A stretch of 64,000 nucleotides of DNA. Origin: an uncultured Aeromonadales bacterium. GTDB taxonomy: Bacteria; Pseudomonadota; Gammaproteobacteria; Enterobacterales; Succinivibrionaceae. The notes beneath the pieces were generated by a model. The model ran no database searches and had not been told where the DNA came from. It worked only from the letters and a program-made list of their open reading frames with translations. The stretch covers positions 1 to 64,000 of the forward strand of contig CACWLF010000003.1 of NCBI GenBank assembly GCA_902761645.1, read 5' to 3'. Below, one piece after another: positions 44,812 to 54,245 of the stretch (position 1 is its first letter; each line of letters begins with the position of its first letter). A program made the translations under genes and the position numbers.

Positions 44812-45510
44812 TTACAGACTGTCGATTTTTTCTTTGCTTAATCCTGTTAGATTAATGATTTCATTTGTGTTTTTTCCTTCGTTTTTCAGGTATTTTGCAA
44901 ACCGAATTATTGTTTCATCATGTTCAGCTAGTATTTTGTCTATTTCAGCCAGTGTTTTGTCTATTTCAGCTAGCATTTTGTCTATTTCAGCCAGCTTTTT
45001 GTCTATTTTAGCTAGCATTTTGTCTATTTCAGCCAGCATTTTGTCTATTTTAGCCAGCATTTTGTTTATTTCAGCCAGCTTTTTGTCTATTTCAGCCAGC
45101 TTTCCATCTTTTGCTGCCAGCTTTTTATATTTTTCTACCAGCTTTTTATATTTTTCTACCAGCTTTTTATCTTTGTCAGCTATTATCAGATCTCTTTGTC
45201 TTATTGCATCCTCAAAGGTAAAAGATTCTTCTATTTCCTGAACCAGATATGCATCATAATCCATGTAGTCTCTAGGATTTTTACTGTTTTGTCTTGATTT
45301 TAACAGTTTTTCATTGAATTTGCTTGATTCAAATGTGATTATGCAGCCGTCATTGAAATTTAAATCCTGCAGAATAATGTTTTCGTTAACTGTTCCTTTG
45401 TCAGCATTGCAGGCAGTTCCTGCATTCATGTATTTCAGCAGTGTTCCCCGCTCGGGTTTGTTTCATGCTCAACTTTAAAATTGATTCGTTCAGTATATGC
45501 TTGTGGTTGC
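44812..45510 (-). pseudogene. Decayed Rpn-family paralogue
   Basis: The open part (to 45429, 205 residues) matches only the C-terminal half of the intact Rpn protein. Compared with it, an in-frame deletion removes about 30 residues (PRDYISKLSK to ELEVLN collapses to PRDYMDYDAY), the coiled coil is expanded by ten 7-residue units, and the nuclease core is missing. Similarity continues with indels to about 45510 (TGATTCGTTCAGTAT shared), beyond the apparent ATG, so the start is an artefact of decay. No ribosome site is seen. It might still be translated as a coiled-coil fragment, but nuclease activity is not possible. Confidence 0.82.
44930..45181 (-). repeat. 21-bp tandem repeat (12 units) coding a heptad coiled coil
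   Basis: Twelve adjoining 21-base units close to AGCATTTTGTCTATTTCAGCC (plus strand). Each codes seven residues such as LAEIDKM or LAKIDKK on the minus strand. Central units are almost identical and the outer ones diverge. The intact gene has only about two such units. Confidence 0.93.
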
Positions 45511-45750
45511 TGCTGCATATCCTGGGAAAAGATGATTAATTTTTAACTATGTGAAGTGGCACGGTTTAAGTACTTGACTGTGATGGATTTTCTTACTACT
45601 CTTTTTTTACGGATAAATAATTTTACTCATAAATAAAAGAACGAAGATTTTTTGCAAAAGGTAACGGCGACAGATAATCAGCACAGTATGAAGTCGGATG
45701 TTCCTTTGGCTTTTATGCTCTTATCATCACAACACGAAGTAGGTAAATAT

Positions 45751-46590
45751 ATGGCAGGAAAGAATAAACACAACGGATTTGCAAAACCGTTTTTACGGGC
45801 TGTTTCTCTTGCTTCTTTAATGCTGTTTCTTCAGGGATGCGGAACATCGGTTTTAGACGGCAGTTCTCCTGCAAAATTACAGGAGTCATTCAAGGCGGTG
45901 AAAAGCGGTCTGTCCGATCAGAAACAGCAGGTAAAATTTGAAGTTGCGTATAATATTCTCAATATTTATTTATCGGAGCGTGTAAAAAAAGGCGGCAATG
46001 AGAACAGTCTCCGCATGGAGATGTTCAACGGAAAGGATGCCAGAACACTGGTGGAACAGGCAAGAACCTATGAACAGGGCAAAGTTGACTCGATAACGGC
46101 TGAACTGAAGGTTCTCGACAACTGCTATAAAAGTCTCAAGTCAGGTCTGAAGGTTGAGAATGCAACTCTGCGTTCCAGTTCCGTTAAACCTGAAGAAAGG
46201 GTTGAACTGAGTTTTGATCTGCATAACGGCAGTCAGTACCCTGTTTCCATGATTCAGGCGAATGTCACACTGCAGGTGTTCGGAGCTCCCGGCATGGAAA
46301 AGCTTTTTGCAGGACGCGATGTAGTGAACTGTACTGCCAAGAAGATTGTCAATCCGGGTTCAATCGGCAGAATGTCCTGCAGTCTGAGTTATGAGATGGG
46401 ACCTGTAAGATATGAAGGTCCTGCGCAGGATGTTCAGAACTTTGTTATTGAAATTGTTGACAATGACGATACTCCGCTCAATGACAAGGACGATCAGAAT
46501 ACAATGGCGTACTGCAAGGAGCAGAGCGAACAGCTGAAACGAAATATTAATCTGTATCTTAACGATCTTGAATCTCTGATGGGATTTTAG
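45751..46590 (+). CDS. Unknown lipoprotein
   Basis: Not firmly recognised. The start at 45751 (TAGG before it) gives a signal peptide with lipobox LQGC (Cys about 30), so the protein is probably lipidated. Reading from 45652 would put 33 extra residues before it. The body has a helical part with SFKAVKSGLSDQ and MFNGKDARTLVEQA, which recalls small DUF6694-type lipoproteins, then a beta-rich domain (about 145-240) with conserved Cys residues (DVVNCTAKK, RMSCSLSYEM). 279 residues. It is a single gene upstream of the yceD promoter. Confidence 0.8.
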   Translation: MAGKNKHNGFAKPFLRAVSLASLMLFLQGCGTSVLDGSSPAKLQESFKAVKSGLSDQKQQVKFEVAYNILNIYLSERVKKGGNENSLRMEMFNGKDARTLVEQARTYEQGKVDSITAELKVLDNCYKSLKSGLKVENATLRSSSVKPEERVELSFDLHNGSQYPVSMIQANVTLQVFGAPGMEKLFAGRDVVNCTAKKIVNPGSIGRMSCSLSYEMGPVRYEGPAQDVQNFVIEIVDNDDTPLNDKDDQNTMAYCKEQSEQLKRNINLYLNDLESLMGF

Positions 46591-46783
46591 TAAAACCTGC
46601 GAGAAAGAAGGCCGCCGGTTTTCATCCGATGGTTTTCAGTTCCTTTGAGAACGGCGTGCCCGGACAGTGCATAATGCCTGCTGCAGTGTTTTTATCATCA
46701 GCTTCCGGCCATCACATCATGGCTCTGACGTCAGGTGCCGTTTCCGCCATGAAACGTGATCAGGAAAAAAATGAAAATATTCT

Positions 46784-46812
46784 TTGACTAAAGAGCAATT
46801 TATCTATATTAT
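46784..46812 (+). promoter_or_regulatory. Sigma-70 promoter of yceD-rpmF-plsX-fab operon
   Basis: TTGACT, 17 bases, TATTAT (an overlapping TATATT at 15 bases is possible). The -10 ends only 9 bases before the yceD ATG, so transcripts would start about 3-5 bases from the start codon. Confidence 0.6.
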
Positions 46813-46821
46813 TGCGACATT

Positions 46822-47361
46822 ATGCAAAGTGTAAAAATTCCTTTAACAATAGATCCGTACCGTGCGGCTGCCAAAAAGCTTGATTATCAGGGCATTATTG
46901 CCGCTGATGGTCTTGAACGTCTGGCTTCCATGGTTGTTTCTGTTGCAGATGATGCCCAAGTTAACCTCTCTTTTTATGAAGATTTGAGCGGTATTGTGGT
47001 GTTTGAAGGAACCGTTGTTTGTCCGGTTATTATGGAGTGTCAACGCTGTGGAGAAAAAATGAGGCTGGAGTTAAAAACCGGTTTCAGGTATTCTCCGGAC
47101 ATTAAGAAGATTGAGGAACTGGAACTTCAGGATCAATACGACTGTGCTGATTTAAATAATTTGGGCGAAATAGACCTTTATGCTATAATAGAGGACGAGT
47201 TAATTCTTTCATTACCATTAATTGCAAAGCATTCCGATGAGGAGTGTCCTGCCAGTGATTTGATTGAGTCGCTGTATGATAATGAAGATACCGCCGAATT
47301 GAAGCATAACCCCTTTGCAGAATTAGGTGAGTTAATTAAGCATAAAAATAGTAATAGTTAG
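46822..47361 (+). CDS. yceD: YceD (DUF177) family protein, 23S rRNA accumulation
   Basis: Conserved partner of ribosomal protein L32; in E. coli and plants this family is tied to 23S rRNA processing or accumulation. The 179 residues begin QSVKIPLTIDPYRAAAKKLD, close to E. coli YceD, and carry the CQRCGEKM zinc-ribbon-like motif and GEIDLYAIIEDELILSLPL. The start is fixed by this similarity, although no ribosome site precedes it. It lies 9 bases before rpmF, as in most bacteria. Confidence 0.95.
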   Translation: MQSVKIPLTIDPYRAAAKKLDYQGIIAADGLERLASMVVSVADDAQVNLSFYEDLSGIVVFEGTVVCPVIMECQRCGEKMRLELKTGFRYSPDIKKIEELELQDQYDCADLNNLGEIDLYAIIEDELILSLPLIAKHSDEECPASDLIESLYDNEDTAELKHNPFAELGELIKHKNSNS

Positions 47362-47370
47362 GAGTAGGCA

Positions 47371-47550
47371 ATGGCCGTTCAACAGAATCATACATCACGT
47401 TCAAAGCGCAATATGCGTCGTTCTCATGATGCTATTTCAAGCACTGCTTTATCAGTAGATAAGACCAGCGGTGAAGTTCACATGAGTCACAATGTAACTG
47501 CAGATGGTTACTATCGTGGAAAGAAAGTAATTAACAAGAACAAAGATTAA
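47371..47550 (+). CDS. rpmF: Ribosomal protein L32
   Basis: 59 residues: [20 protein letters not shown] at the start, then [20 protein letters not shown] and the lysine-rich end. This is the standard bacterial L32 without the zinc-binding cysteines (the C-minus form common in gammaproteobacteria). A strong GGAG site precedes the ATG. It lies between yceD and plsX, its usual place. Confidence 0.97.
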   Translation: MAVQQNHTSRSKRNMRRSHDAISSTALSVDKTSGEVHMSHNVTADGYYRGKKVINKNKD

Positions 47551-47584
47551 TTGCTTGCTTGTGAATAATCATGAAAAGGATCCG

Positions 47585-48574
47585 GTGATTTCTCTGGATC
47601 TGATGGGCGGTGACAGCGGTCCCGCCGTTACAGTGCCTGCTGCCAAGCGGGCATTGTTGATCTCAAAGAATTTAAATTTGATTCTCGTCGGTCGTGAACA
47701 GGAATGTCTGCCAATGTTAAAAAAACACGGGCTGCTGGATAATTCCCGTGTAAAATTCATCGCGACACCCAATGTTATATCATCTGAAGAGGTTCCGTCG
47801 CATGCCCTGAAGCATTCGCAGGATACATCAATGAGAAAAGCCATTGAACTTGTTGCCGACGGTTCCGCACATGCCTGTGTAAGCGCCGGAAACACCGGAG
47901 CCCTGATGGCTGTGTCTCGTTATATTCTGCATACCGTGCCCGGAATTGATCGTCCGGCGCTGGCTGCTTTCGTGCCCAATGAGAAGAAACAGCGCACACT
48001 GCTGCTTGATCTTGGCGCAAACGTGGAATGCGATGCAAAGAATCTGGTACAATTTGCATTGCTCGGCTGTTCGGAGTTCAGCAGAATCAGTAATACGGAG
48101 AGGCCCAAAGTGGCGCTTCTCAATATCGGTGTTGAACATAACAAGGGTCGGGAGTATATAAAAAAGGCCGATGCGATCCTGACAGGACTGAAGGAAGTCG
48201 ATTATATCGGATATATTGAAAGTGATTCACTGTTTAACAGCGATGCTGATGTAATCGTATGCGACGGTTTTACCGGCAATATTGCCCTTAAATCATCGGA
48301 GGGTCTGGTAAGACTGATTGTAAAAACGGCAAAACAGCGGTATCGCGGCTTTTTTTCACTGCCAGTATTGCTGATTTTGAAGGGCGTCATGTCAAAACTG
48401 TATCCGGACGAGTATAATGGAGCAAGTCTTTTGGGATTGCAGGGTGTTGTAATCAAAAGTCACGGCAGTGCAAAGATAAAAGCAACTGCCAATGCCATAA
48501 TTAGAGCGCAGTACGAGGCCCGGATTGGTCTGTCCGACCGATTTCTTGAACTGCTCGGTAAGAATTTGTTTTAA
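47585..48574 (+). CDS. plsX: Phosphate acyltransferase PlsX
   Basis: Makes acyl-phosphate from acyl-ACP for phospholipid synthesis, peripheral to the inner membrane. The core begins [11 protein letters not shown], with [35 protein letters not shown] and [17 protein letters not shown] prefer the GTG at 47585 with AAGGA just before it, giving MISLDLMGG, in line with other PlsX proteins. A TTG at 47555 or GTG at 47561 would add 8-10 residues but have no ribosome site. Between rpmF and fabH in the conserved cluster. Confidence 0.94.
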   Translation: MISLDLMGGDSGPAVTVPAAKRALLISKNLNLILVGREQECLPMLKKHGLLDNSRVKFIATPNVISSEEVPSHALKHSQDTSMRKAIELVADGSAHACVSAGNTGALMAVSRYILHTVPGIDRPALAAFVPNEKKQRTLLLDLGANVECDAKNLVQFALLGCSEFSRISNTERPKVALLNIGVEHNKGREYIKKADAILTGLKEVDYIGYIESDSLFNSDADVIVCDGFTGNIALKSSEGLVRLIVKTAKQRYRGFFSLPVLLILKGVMSKLYPDEYNGASLLGLQGVVIKSHGSAKIKATANAIIRAQYEARIGLSDRFLELLGKNLF

Positions 48575-48597
48575 AAATTAAATCTATAGGTTTACAG

Positions 48598-49554
48598 ATG
48601 TACAGTAAAATTCTTGGAACAGGTAGTTATCTACCGCAAAATGTTCGCACAAATTCCGATTTAGAAAAAATGGTGGATACTTCCAATGAATGGATTATTG
48701 AAAGAACGGGAATCAGGGAGCGTCGCATTGCCTCGGAAAAGGAAACTACCTCCTACATGGGGTATCAGGCGGCACTGAAGGCGATTGAAGCCTCCGGTCT
48801 GACTGCACAGGATATAGATTTGATTTTGGTTGGAACCTCGACAGCCGAATATGCGTTTCCTACAACCGCGTGCCAGATACAGAATCTGCTCGGATGCAGA
48901 GCGGTGCCTGCTTTTGATTTTGTGGCCGCATGCTCCGGTTTCGTGTACGGTTTAAGCATTGCCGATCAGTATATCAAATGCGGTACCTGCAGAAACGTTC
49001 TGGTAATCGGTGTTGATATTGTTTCAAACACCTGCAATCAGGATGACCGCACCACCATTATCCTGTTCGGTGATGGCGCCGGTGCGGCCGTGGTAAGCGC
49101 CTCGGAGGAACCGGGAATTATTACCACCCATATTCAGTCTGACGGCCAGTTCGGTCATCTGCTGAGTCTGCACAGGGTTGACTGTCAGAATCCGGATCAG
49201 GAGGATCGTTTCCTTCATATGGACGGTCGCGAGGTATTCAAGGTGGCGGTGAACACACTGAGTTCGCTTGTTTCATCCACCTTCGAGCAGGCGGGCATGG
49301 AACCGTCTGAGCTTGACTGGCTTGTTCCGCATCAGGCCAATGTAAGAATTATTCAGGCTACAGCACGCAAGCTGGGTCTGAGTATGGATCAGGTTATTCT
49401 GACTCTTGACCGTCAGGGTAACACTTCCGCCGCATCTGTTCCGCTGGCGCTGGATGAAGGCATCCGCTCCGGAAAGATCAAACGCGGTCAGTTATTGCTT
49501 TTGGAGGCCTTCGGTGGCGGTTTCACCTGGGGTTCAGCTTTAGTTCGTTATTAA
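48598..49554 (+). CDS. fabH: 3-oxoacyl-ACP synthase III (FabH)
   Basis: Condenses acetyl-CoA with malonyl-ACP to start fatty acid synthesis. The catalytic triad is seen: C112 in [11 protein letters not shown], His in [10 protein letters not shown] and Asn in RQGNTSAAS. The length of 318 is normal and [10 protein letters not shown] ends the protein. It follows plsX by 23 bases. Confidence 0.97.
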   Translation: MYSKILGTGSYLPQNVRTNSDLEKMVDTSNEWIIERTGIRERRIASEKETTSYMGYQAALKAIEASGLTAQDIDLILVGTSTAEYAFPTTACQIQNLLGCRAVPAFDFVAACSGFVYGLSIADQYIKCGTCRNVLVIGVDIVSNTCNQDDRTTIILFGDGAGAAVVSASEEPGIITTHIQSDGQFGHLLSLHRVDCQNPDQEDRFLHMDGREVFKVAVNTLSSLVSSTFEQAGMEPSELDWLVPHQANVRIIQATARKLGLSMDQVILTLDRQGNTSAASVPLALDEGIRSGKIKRGQLLLLEAFGGGFTWGSALVRY

Positions 49555-49568
49555 GTTAGGTGATTGTA

Positions 49569-50489
49569 ATGTCTTTTTCAATTGTATTTCCCGGACAGGG
49601 TTCTCAGAGTGTTGGTATGCTGGCTTCACTGGCCGATGCATATCCGGTAGTAAAGGATACATTTGCACAGGCAAGTGATGTTTTAGGTTATGATGTTTTC
49701 AAACTGACACAGGAAGGTCCGGTTGAGGAACTGAATCAGACCTCCAGAACCCAGCCTGCACTGCTGACAGCTTCATATGCAATCTGGCAGGTATGGAAAT
49801 CATTAAACGGAAAGGATCCTGAATTCATGGCGGGCCATTCCCTCGGCGAATATTCCGCACTGACATGTGCCGGCGCCATTGAGTTTAAGGATGCCGTAAA
49901 GCTGGTTGAACAGCGCGGTATTTTCATGCAGGAATCCGTTCCGGTGGGCGTAGGCGCCATGGCTGCCGTTATCGGTCTGTCCGACGAAGAGGTTGTAAAG
50001 GGCTGCAAGGCAGCAGAGGAGGGTCAGGTTTGTTCAGCGGTGAACTTCAATTCCCAGGGTCAGGTTGTTATTGCCGGAAATAAAGAGGCTGTGGAACGCG
50101 CTTCCGTGATTTTAAAGGATGCGGGTGCAAAGAAAATCGTTCCGCTCCCTGTATCGGTTCCGTCTCACTGCCAACTGATGAAACCTGCTGCGGATCGTCT
50201 GTCCGAGGTTCTTGCAGGCATCAAAATCAGCGCACCGGCTATTCCTGTAATCAACAATGTTGATGTTGCGGTTGAAACCGATCCGGATAAGATCAGGGAT
50301 GCCCTGATCCGTCAGCTTTTCAGTCCGGTAAGATGGACCGAAATAGTGGTTAAGATGGCAGACAGCGGTGTTGAAACCCTGCTTGAAATGGGACCAGGTA
50401 AAGTGCTGACAGGTCTTGCAAAACGTATTGACAAACGCATTGAGGGAGTATGCGCAAATACCCCGGATGCAATTCAGGAATTAATCTAG
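49569..50489 (+). CDS. fabD: Malonyl-CoA:ACP transacylase (FabD)
   Basis: Loads malonyl groups onto acyl carrier protein. FPGQGSQSVGM at the start, S91 in AGHSLGEYSAL and the catalytic His in PVSVPSHCQLM are present. The ATG at 49569 is chosen because TAGGTG lies 7 bases upstream; a GTG at 49560 would add three residues. 306 residues. Confidence 0.97.
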   Translation: MSFSIVFPGQGSQSVGMLASLADAYPVVKDTFAQASDVLGYDVFKLTQEGPVEELNQTSRTQPALLTASYAIWQVWKSLNGKDPEFMAGHSLGEYSALTCAGAIEFKDAVKLVEQRGIFMQESVPVGVGAMAAVIGLSDEEVVKGCKAAEEGQVCSAVNFNSQGQVVIAGNKEAVERASVILKDAGAKKIVPLPVSVPSHCQLMKPAADRLSEVLAGIKISAPAIPVINNVDVAVETDPDKIRDALIRQLFSPVRWTEIVVKMADSGVETLLEMGPGKVLTGLAKRIDKRIEGVCANTPDAIQELI

Positions 50490-50502
50490 AGGTGTAACAT
50501 AT

Positions 50503-51240
50503 ATGAATTTTGAAGGTAAATTGGTTCTGGTTACCGGTGCCAGCCGCGGTATCGGCAAGGCGATTGCGGCTCTTTTTGCAGAAAAGGGTGCAAAGGTTGT
50601 AGGTACTGCAACATCCGAAAAGGGTGCGGAGGCGATTTCAGCCTATCTTGGTGAACAGGGTGCCGGAATGGTTCTTAATGTTGCCGATCAGACTTCCGTT
50701 GACGCGCTTTTTGCGTCCATCCGGGAAAAATTCGGAGCCGAGGTGGATATTCTGGTGAACAATGCCGGCATAACCCGCGACGGTCTGTTTATGAGAATGA
50801 GCGATGAGGACTGGGATGCGATTATCACCACCAATCTTTCATCTGTATACCGCATGTCAAAGGCTGTTATCAGATCCATGATGAAGAAACGTGGCGGAAG
50901 AATTATTTCCATCAGTTCTGTAGTGGGTGTAATCGGCAACGCCGGTCAGACCAACTATGCGGCGGCAAAGGCAGGTATTATCGGCTTCACCAAATCTCTT
51001 GCCCGCGAGGTTGCAAGCAGAGGCGTGACCGTGAATGCCGTTGCACCTGGATTTATCGCCACCGATATGACCAGTGTTCTTACCGATGCAGAAAAGGAAA
51101 AGATTCTGTCAGGCGTACCGATGGGACATCTCGGAACTCCAGAGGATATAGCCAATGCCGTGCTGTTCCTGGCATCTGATGAAGCCGGATACATTACCGG
51201 TGAAACCATCAATGTCAACGGCGGCATGAGCATGGTTTAA
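50503..51240 (+). CDS. fabG: 3-oxoacyl-ACP reductase (FabG)
   Basis: NADPH-dependent reduction of beta-ketoacyl-ACP. Short-chain dehydrogenase fold with TGASRGIGKAIA, VNNAGITRDG, the catalytic serine segment IISISSVVG and Y152/K156 in NYAAAKAG. It ends with the YITGETINVNGGMSMV tail typical of FabG. 245 residues. It lies 13 bases after fabD. Confidence 0.97.
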   Translation: MNFEGKLVLVTGASRGIGKAIAALFAEKGAKVVGTATSEKGAEAISAYLGEQGAGMVLNVADQTSVDALFASIREKFGAEVDILVNNAGITRDGLFMRMSDEDWDAIITTNLSSVYRMSKAVIRSMMKKRGGRIISISSVVGVIGNAGQTNYAAAKAGIIGFTKSLAREVASRGVTVNAVAPGFIATDMTSVLTDAEKEKILSGVPMGHLGTPEDIANAVLFLASDEAGYITGETINVNGGMSMV

Positions 51241-51320
51241 CGGCATTCATGATTGTTTTTTACAGTTTTTATCATTTTGTGATATCCGCTAAAGTTATCG
51301 GCAATAAGTGAAAAAAAAGA

Positions 51321-51349
51321 CTGTAAAAATAGTCAGATAATGCTATAAT
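51321..51349 (+). promoter_or_regulatory. Promoter of acpP
   Basis: A consensus TATAAT with an upstream TGC (extended -10) and a weak -35 (CTGTAA) at 17 bases, about 78 bases before acpP. It would give acpP the extra expression expected of a very abundant protein. Confidence 0.6.
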
Positions 51350-51426
51350 TAGCAATTATTATTTAACCCTTTAGGGATGTTTTGTAATTAAGCACGGAAG
51401 TGTATTTTTTAAGGAAAAAATAAATC

Positions 51427-51663
51427 ATGAGTGATATCGTTGAACAAGTAAAGACTATAGTGGCTGAACAATTGGATCGTGATATTGAAAGTGTAACTAT
51501 TGAATCTTCATTTGTTGATGACTTAGGTGCAGATTCTTTAGATGCTGTTGAATTAATCATGCGTCTTGAAGAAGAATTCGGAATTGATATTCCGGATGAT
51601 GATGCTGAAAAGATTACTACAGTTCAGGCAGCTGTTGATTACATCAAATCACACAAGGCATAA
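51427..51663 (+). CDS. acpP: Acyl carrier protein
   Basis: Small acidic carrier of growing acyl chains. 78 residues, with the phosphopantetheine serine S37 in [19 protein letters not shown]. It has its own probable promoter before it and a strong terminator after it, so it can be transcribed as a single gene. Standard place between fabG and fabF. Confidence 0.98.
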   Translation: MSDIVEQVKTIVAEQLDRDIESVTIESSFVDDLGADSLDAVELIMRLEEEFGIDIPDDDAEKITTVQAAVDYIKSHKA

Positions 51664-51763
51664 TTTCTGAATGCTGGTTTAAACTAATATTTGCATTTTG
51701 GTACTTCGCGTGAATATACAAAATCAATATATTGTTTATTTAATATAATAGTTATTATTGTAT

Positions 51764-51794
51764 GGAGCGACATATTATTGTCGCTCTATTTTTT
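51764..51794 (+). terminator. Rho-independent terminator between acpP and fabF
   Basis: GAGCGACA and TGTCGCTC form a perfect 8-bp stem followed by TATTTTTT. It lies 20 bases before fabF, whose ribosome site follows directly, so fabF expression must depend on read-through or an unseen promoter. Confidence 0.85.
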
Positions 51795-51813
51795 AAAATA
51801 ATCGGAGGTTACT

Positions 51814-53064
51814 GTGGCAGAACGTAGAGTCGTTGTTACCGGCTTGGGTATTATTTCCCCGGTAGGTAACTCCGTGGAAGAGGCCTGGAAAAACATCCTA
51901 GCAGGCAACAGCGGTATTTCCCCTATCGAGGATTATGATACTACTGATTATCCTTCCAAGATTGCTGGCCTAGTAAAAAATTTTGATCCTGAGGCATACG
52001 GCATCGGCAAAAAAGATGCACGTAAAATGGATTTGTTCATTCAGTACGCGATTGCGGCAGCTGCGCAGGCTGTAAAGGATTCCGGTCTGGAGGTTACTGA
52101 GGAGAATGCTCCCCGCATTGGTACTTCAATCGGTTCCGGAATCGGTGGTCTGGGTTTAATCAGCAGCAACCATGAAGCATTCTTCAAAAACGGTCCGCGC
52201 AAGATTTCCCCTTTCTTTGTTCCGTCTACCATTATCAATATGGCAGCCGGTCATGTTTCTATTCTTCATAACCTGAAGGGACCTAGCGTTGCACTGGCAA
52301 CAGCCTGTTCAACAGGTACCCATTCAATCGGTTTTGCCGCCAGAATGATTCAGGCGGGTGATGCCGATGTAATGGTGGCAGGCGGAGCCGAAAAGGCATC
52401 TGTTCCTATGGGTATCGGCGGATTCTGCGCTCTGAAGGCTCTGTCAACAAGAAATGACGAACCTCAGAAGGCAAGCCGTCCGTGGGATGTTGATCGCGAC
52501 GGTTTCGTTCTCGGCGACGGTTCAGGTATCGTTGTGCTCGAGGAATACGAACATGCCAAGAAACGCGGTGCGAAGATTTATGCTGAATTTGCCGGTTTCG
52601 GCATGAGCGGTGATGCTCATCATATGACTGCTCCTCCTGAGGACGGTTCAGGTGCGGCATTCTCAATGGAAAATGCTCTGAGAAACGGCAATGTAAAACC
52701 GGAACAGGTTAACTACATCAATGCTCACGGAACATCAACCCACCTTGGAGATCTGGCTGAAATCCGTGCTGTGAGAAAGGTATTCGGTGAAAACACTCCG
52801 AAGATTATGGTTAACTCAACCAAATCGATGACCGGTCACCTGCTTGGTGCCGCAGGAGCCATCGAAGCCATTTTCTCTATTCTTGCAGTTAATTCCGGCG
52901 ACATTCCTCCAACTATCAATATTGAGAATGTTGAGCCTGAATGTGCAGATCTGGATCTGTGCCAGAACGGCACCCGTCATGTTGATATTGAATATGCACT
53001 GTCAAATTCATTCGGCTTCGGCGGAACCAACAGTTCATTGCTGTTCAAGAAATTCAGAGATTAA
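51814..53064 (+). CDS. fabF: 3-oxoacyl-ACP synthase II (FabF)
   Basis: Elongating condensing enzyme. C165 in [12 protein letters not shown], the first catalytic His in [11 protein letters not shown] and the second in [13 protein letters not shown] are present. 416 residues, starting with GTG after CGGAGG. A terminator follows. pabC and mltG, which follow fabF in many relatives, are not here. Confidence 0.97.
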   Translation: MAERRVVVTGLGIISPVGNSVEEAWKNILAGNSGISPIEDYDTTDYPSKIAGLVKNFDPEAYGIGKKDARKMDLFIQYAIAAAAQAVKDSGLEVTEENAPRIGTSIGSGIGGLGLISSNHEAFFKNGPRKISPFFVPSTIINMAAGHVSILHNLKGPSVALATACSTGTHSIGFAARMIQAGDADVMVAGGAEKASVPMGIGGFCALKALSTRNDEPQKASRPWDVDRDGFVLGDGSGIVVLEEYEHAKKRGAKIYAEFAGFGMSGDAHHMTAPPEDGSGAAFSMENALRNGNVKPEQVNYINAHGTSTHLGDLAEIRAVRKVFGENTPKIMVNSTKSMTGHLLGAAGAIEAIFSILAVNSGDIPPTINIENVEPECADLDLCQNGTRHVDIEYALSNSFGFGGTNSSLLFKKFRD

Positions 53065-53087
53065 TTTATTTAATTTTCATTTTATGA

Positions 53088-53118
53088 AGAGGCTCTTGAT
53101 TGAGCCTTTTTTGTTTTT
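53088..53118 (+). terminator. Rho-independent terminator after fabF
   Basis: AGGCTC and GAGCCT around a 6-base loop, followed by TTTTTTGTTTTTTG. Confidence 0.9.
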
Positions 53119-53268
53119 TGTTTAAAATAATCCGCAGCTCCGGTGAACTGCCGGATTGGGATGTTGTTTTTTCATCTGTTATGGAAGTTTGGTGTTCTGC
53201 CTTTTGCTTTTACATATAAATAACAAAAAAAACAATGCGGCGTTTAAAATGTAGATCAGGATTTTTGC

Positions 53269-54225
53269 ATGGCTCTAATTAGCTATCCGGTAAGAATGAT
53301 ATCTGTTGATGAAGATCGGGCAGGTCAGCGTATAGATAATTTTCTTATTTCCCAGTTCAAGGGAGTTCCTAAAAGTTTTGTTTACCGCATTCTGCGCAAG
53401 GGTGAGGTAAGGGTAAACAAAAAAAGAATCGATCAGACGTACAAACTGGCCTATGGCGATCTGGTTCGTCTGCCGCCGGTTAAAATTGAAGATAATCCAG
53501 TGGTGGTTCCTTCAAACAATCTGGCTGTGGTTAAAGCTCTGGGAAATGCGGTTGTATATGAAACCGATGAGATGCTTGTTGTGAACAAGCCTGCTGGAAT
53601 TGCGGTGCACGGCGGCAGCGGCGTTGATTACGGCGTGATTGAAGCGCTGCGTTCCTTCCGTTCGGATCTGCATTATCTTGAACTGGTTCACCGACTGGAT
53701 CGTGAGACATCCGGCTGTCTGATGATCGCCAAAAAACGCAGTGCTTTGCGCAGTCTTCATGAACAGCTGCGGAACAAAACCGTGCACAAGAATTACTATG
53801 CTCTGGTGCGCGGCAAATGGTCCAACCGGGTAAAGTTTGTAGATCAGCCTCTCATTAAAAATGTTCTCCTGTCCGGCGAACGAATGGTTTTTGTAAGCCG
53901 CGACGGAAAACCTTCAAAAACACTCTATGAAATACTGGAGGAGTTCGATTCAGCCACTCTGGTGCAGGCATCGCCGATGACCGGAAGGACCCACCAGATC
54001 AGAGTGCACTGTGCCTTTGCAACCCACCCGATCGCAGGCGATCAGAAGTACGGTGACGGTGAATTTGACAGAAAAATTACGGAACTTGCAGGTTTAAAAA
54101 GAATGTTTCTGCATGCCTTCAGCATTACCTTCAATGATCCTAAAACGGGGAAGGAGATTACGGTAACCGCACCTTTGGCTCCCGAACTGCAGGATGTGCT
54201 GGTTCGACTGCGGGAACAGCGGTAA
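53269..54225 (+). CDS. rluC: 23S rRNA pseudouridine synthase RluC
   Basis: Makes pseudouridines in 23S rRNA; in E. coli RluC modifies positions 955, 2504 and 2580. An N-terminal S4 RNA-binding domain (about 15-75, GQRIDNFLISQFKG) is followed by the catalytic domain with the essential Asp in VHRLDRETSGCLMIAKK and GRTHQIRVHCAF. 318 residues. The RluC/RluD split by motif alone is not absolute, but the association with yceD and fatty acid genes favours RluC. It precedes the HAD phosphatase by 20 bases. Confidence 0.92.
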   Translation: MALISYPVRMISVDEDRAGQRIDNFLISQFKGVPKSFVYRILRKGEVRVNKKRIDQTYKLAYGDLVRLPPVKIEDNPVVVPSNNLAVVKALGNAVVYETDEMLVVNKPAGIAVHGGSGVDYGVIEALRSFRSDLHYLELVHRLDRETSGCLMIAKKRSALRSLHEQLRNKTVHKNYYALVRGKWSNRVKFVDQPLIKNVLLSGERMVFVSRDGKPSKTLYEILEEFDSATLVQASPMTGRTHQIRVHCAFATHPIAGDQKYGDGEFDRKITELAGLKRMFLHAFSITFNDPKTGKEITVTAPLAPELQDVLVRLREQR

Positions 54226-54245
54226 AAAGAGATTACAGGATTTTT

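Larger units (their letters stand above)
44716..45264 (-). repeat. Duplicated segment, copy 2
   Basis: Matches 43399-43716 from the sequence TATCCGGTGCCTGATTCA onward, including the terminator (44749-44783) and the gene's 3' end, with the 21-bp repeat array expanded from two to twelve units. Confidence 0.85.

Noticed and set aside
44930..45181. Regular repeats that could suggest a CRISPR array
   Set aside because: The 21-base units adjoin with no spacers, keep an open frame and code heptads. No cas genes are near.
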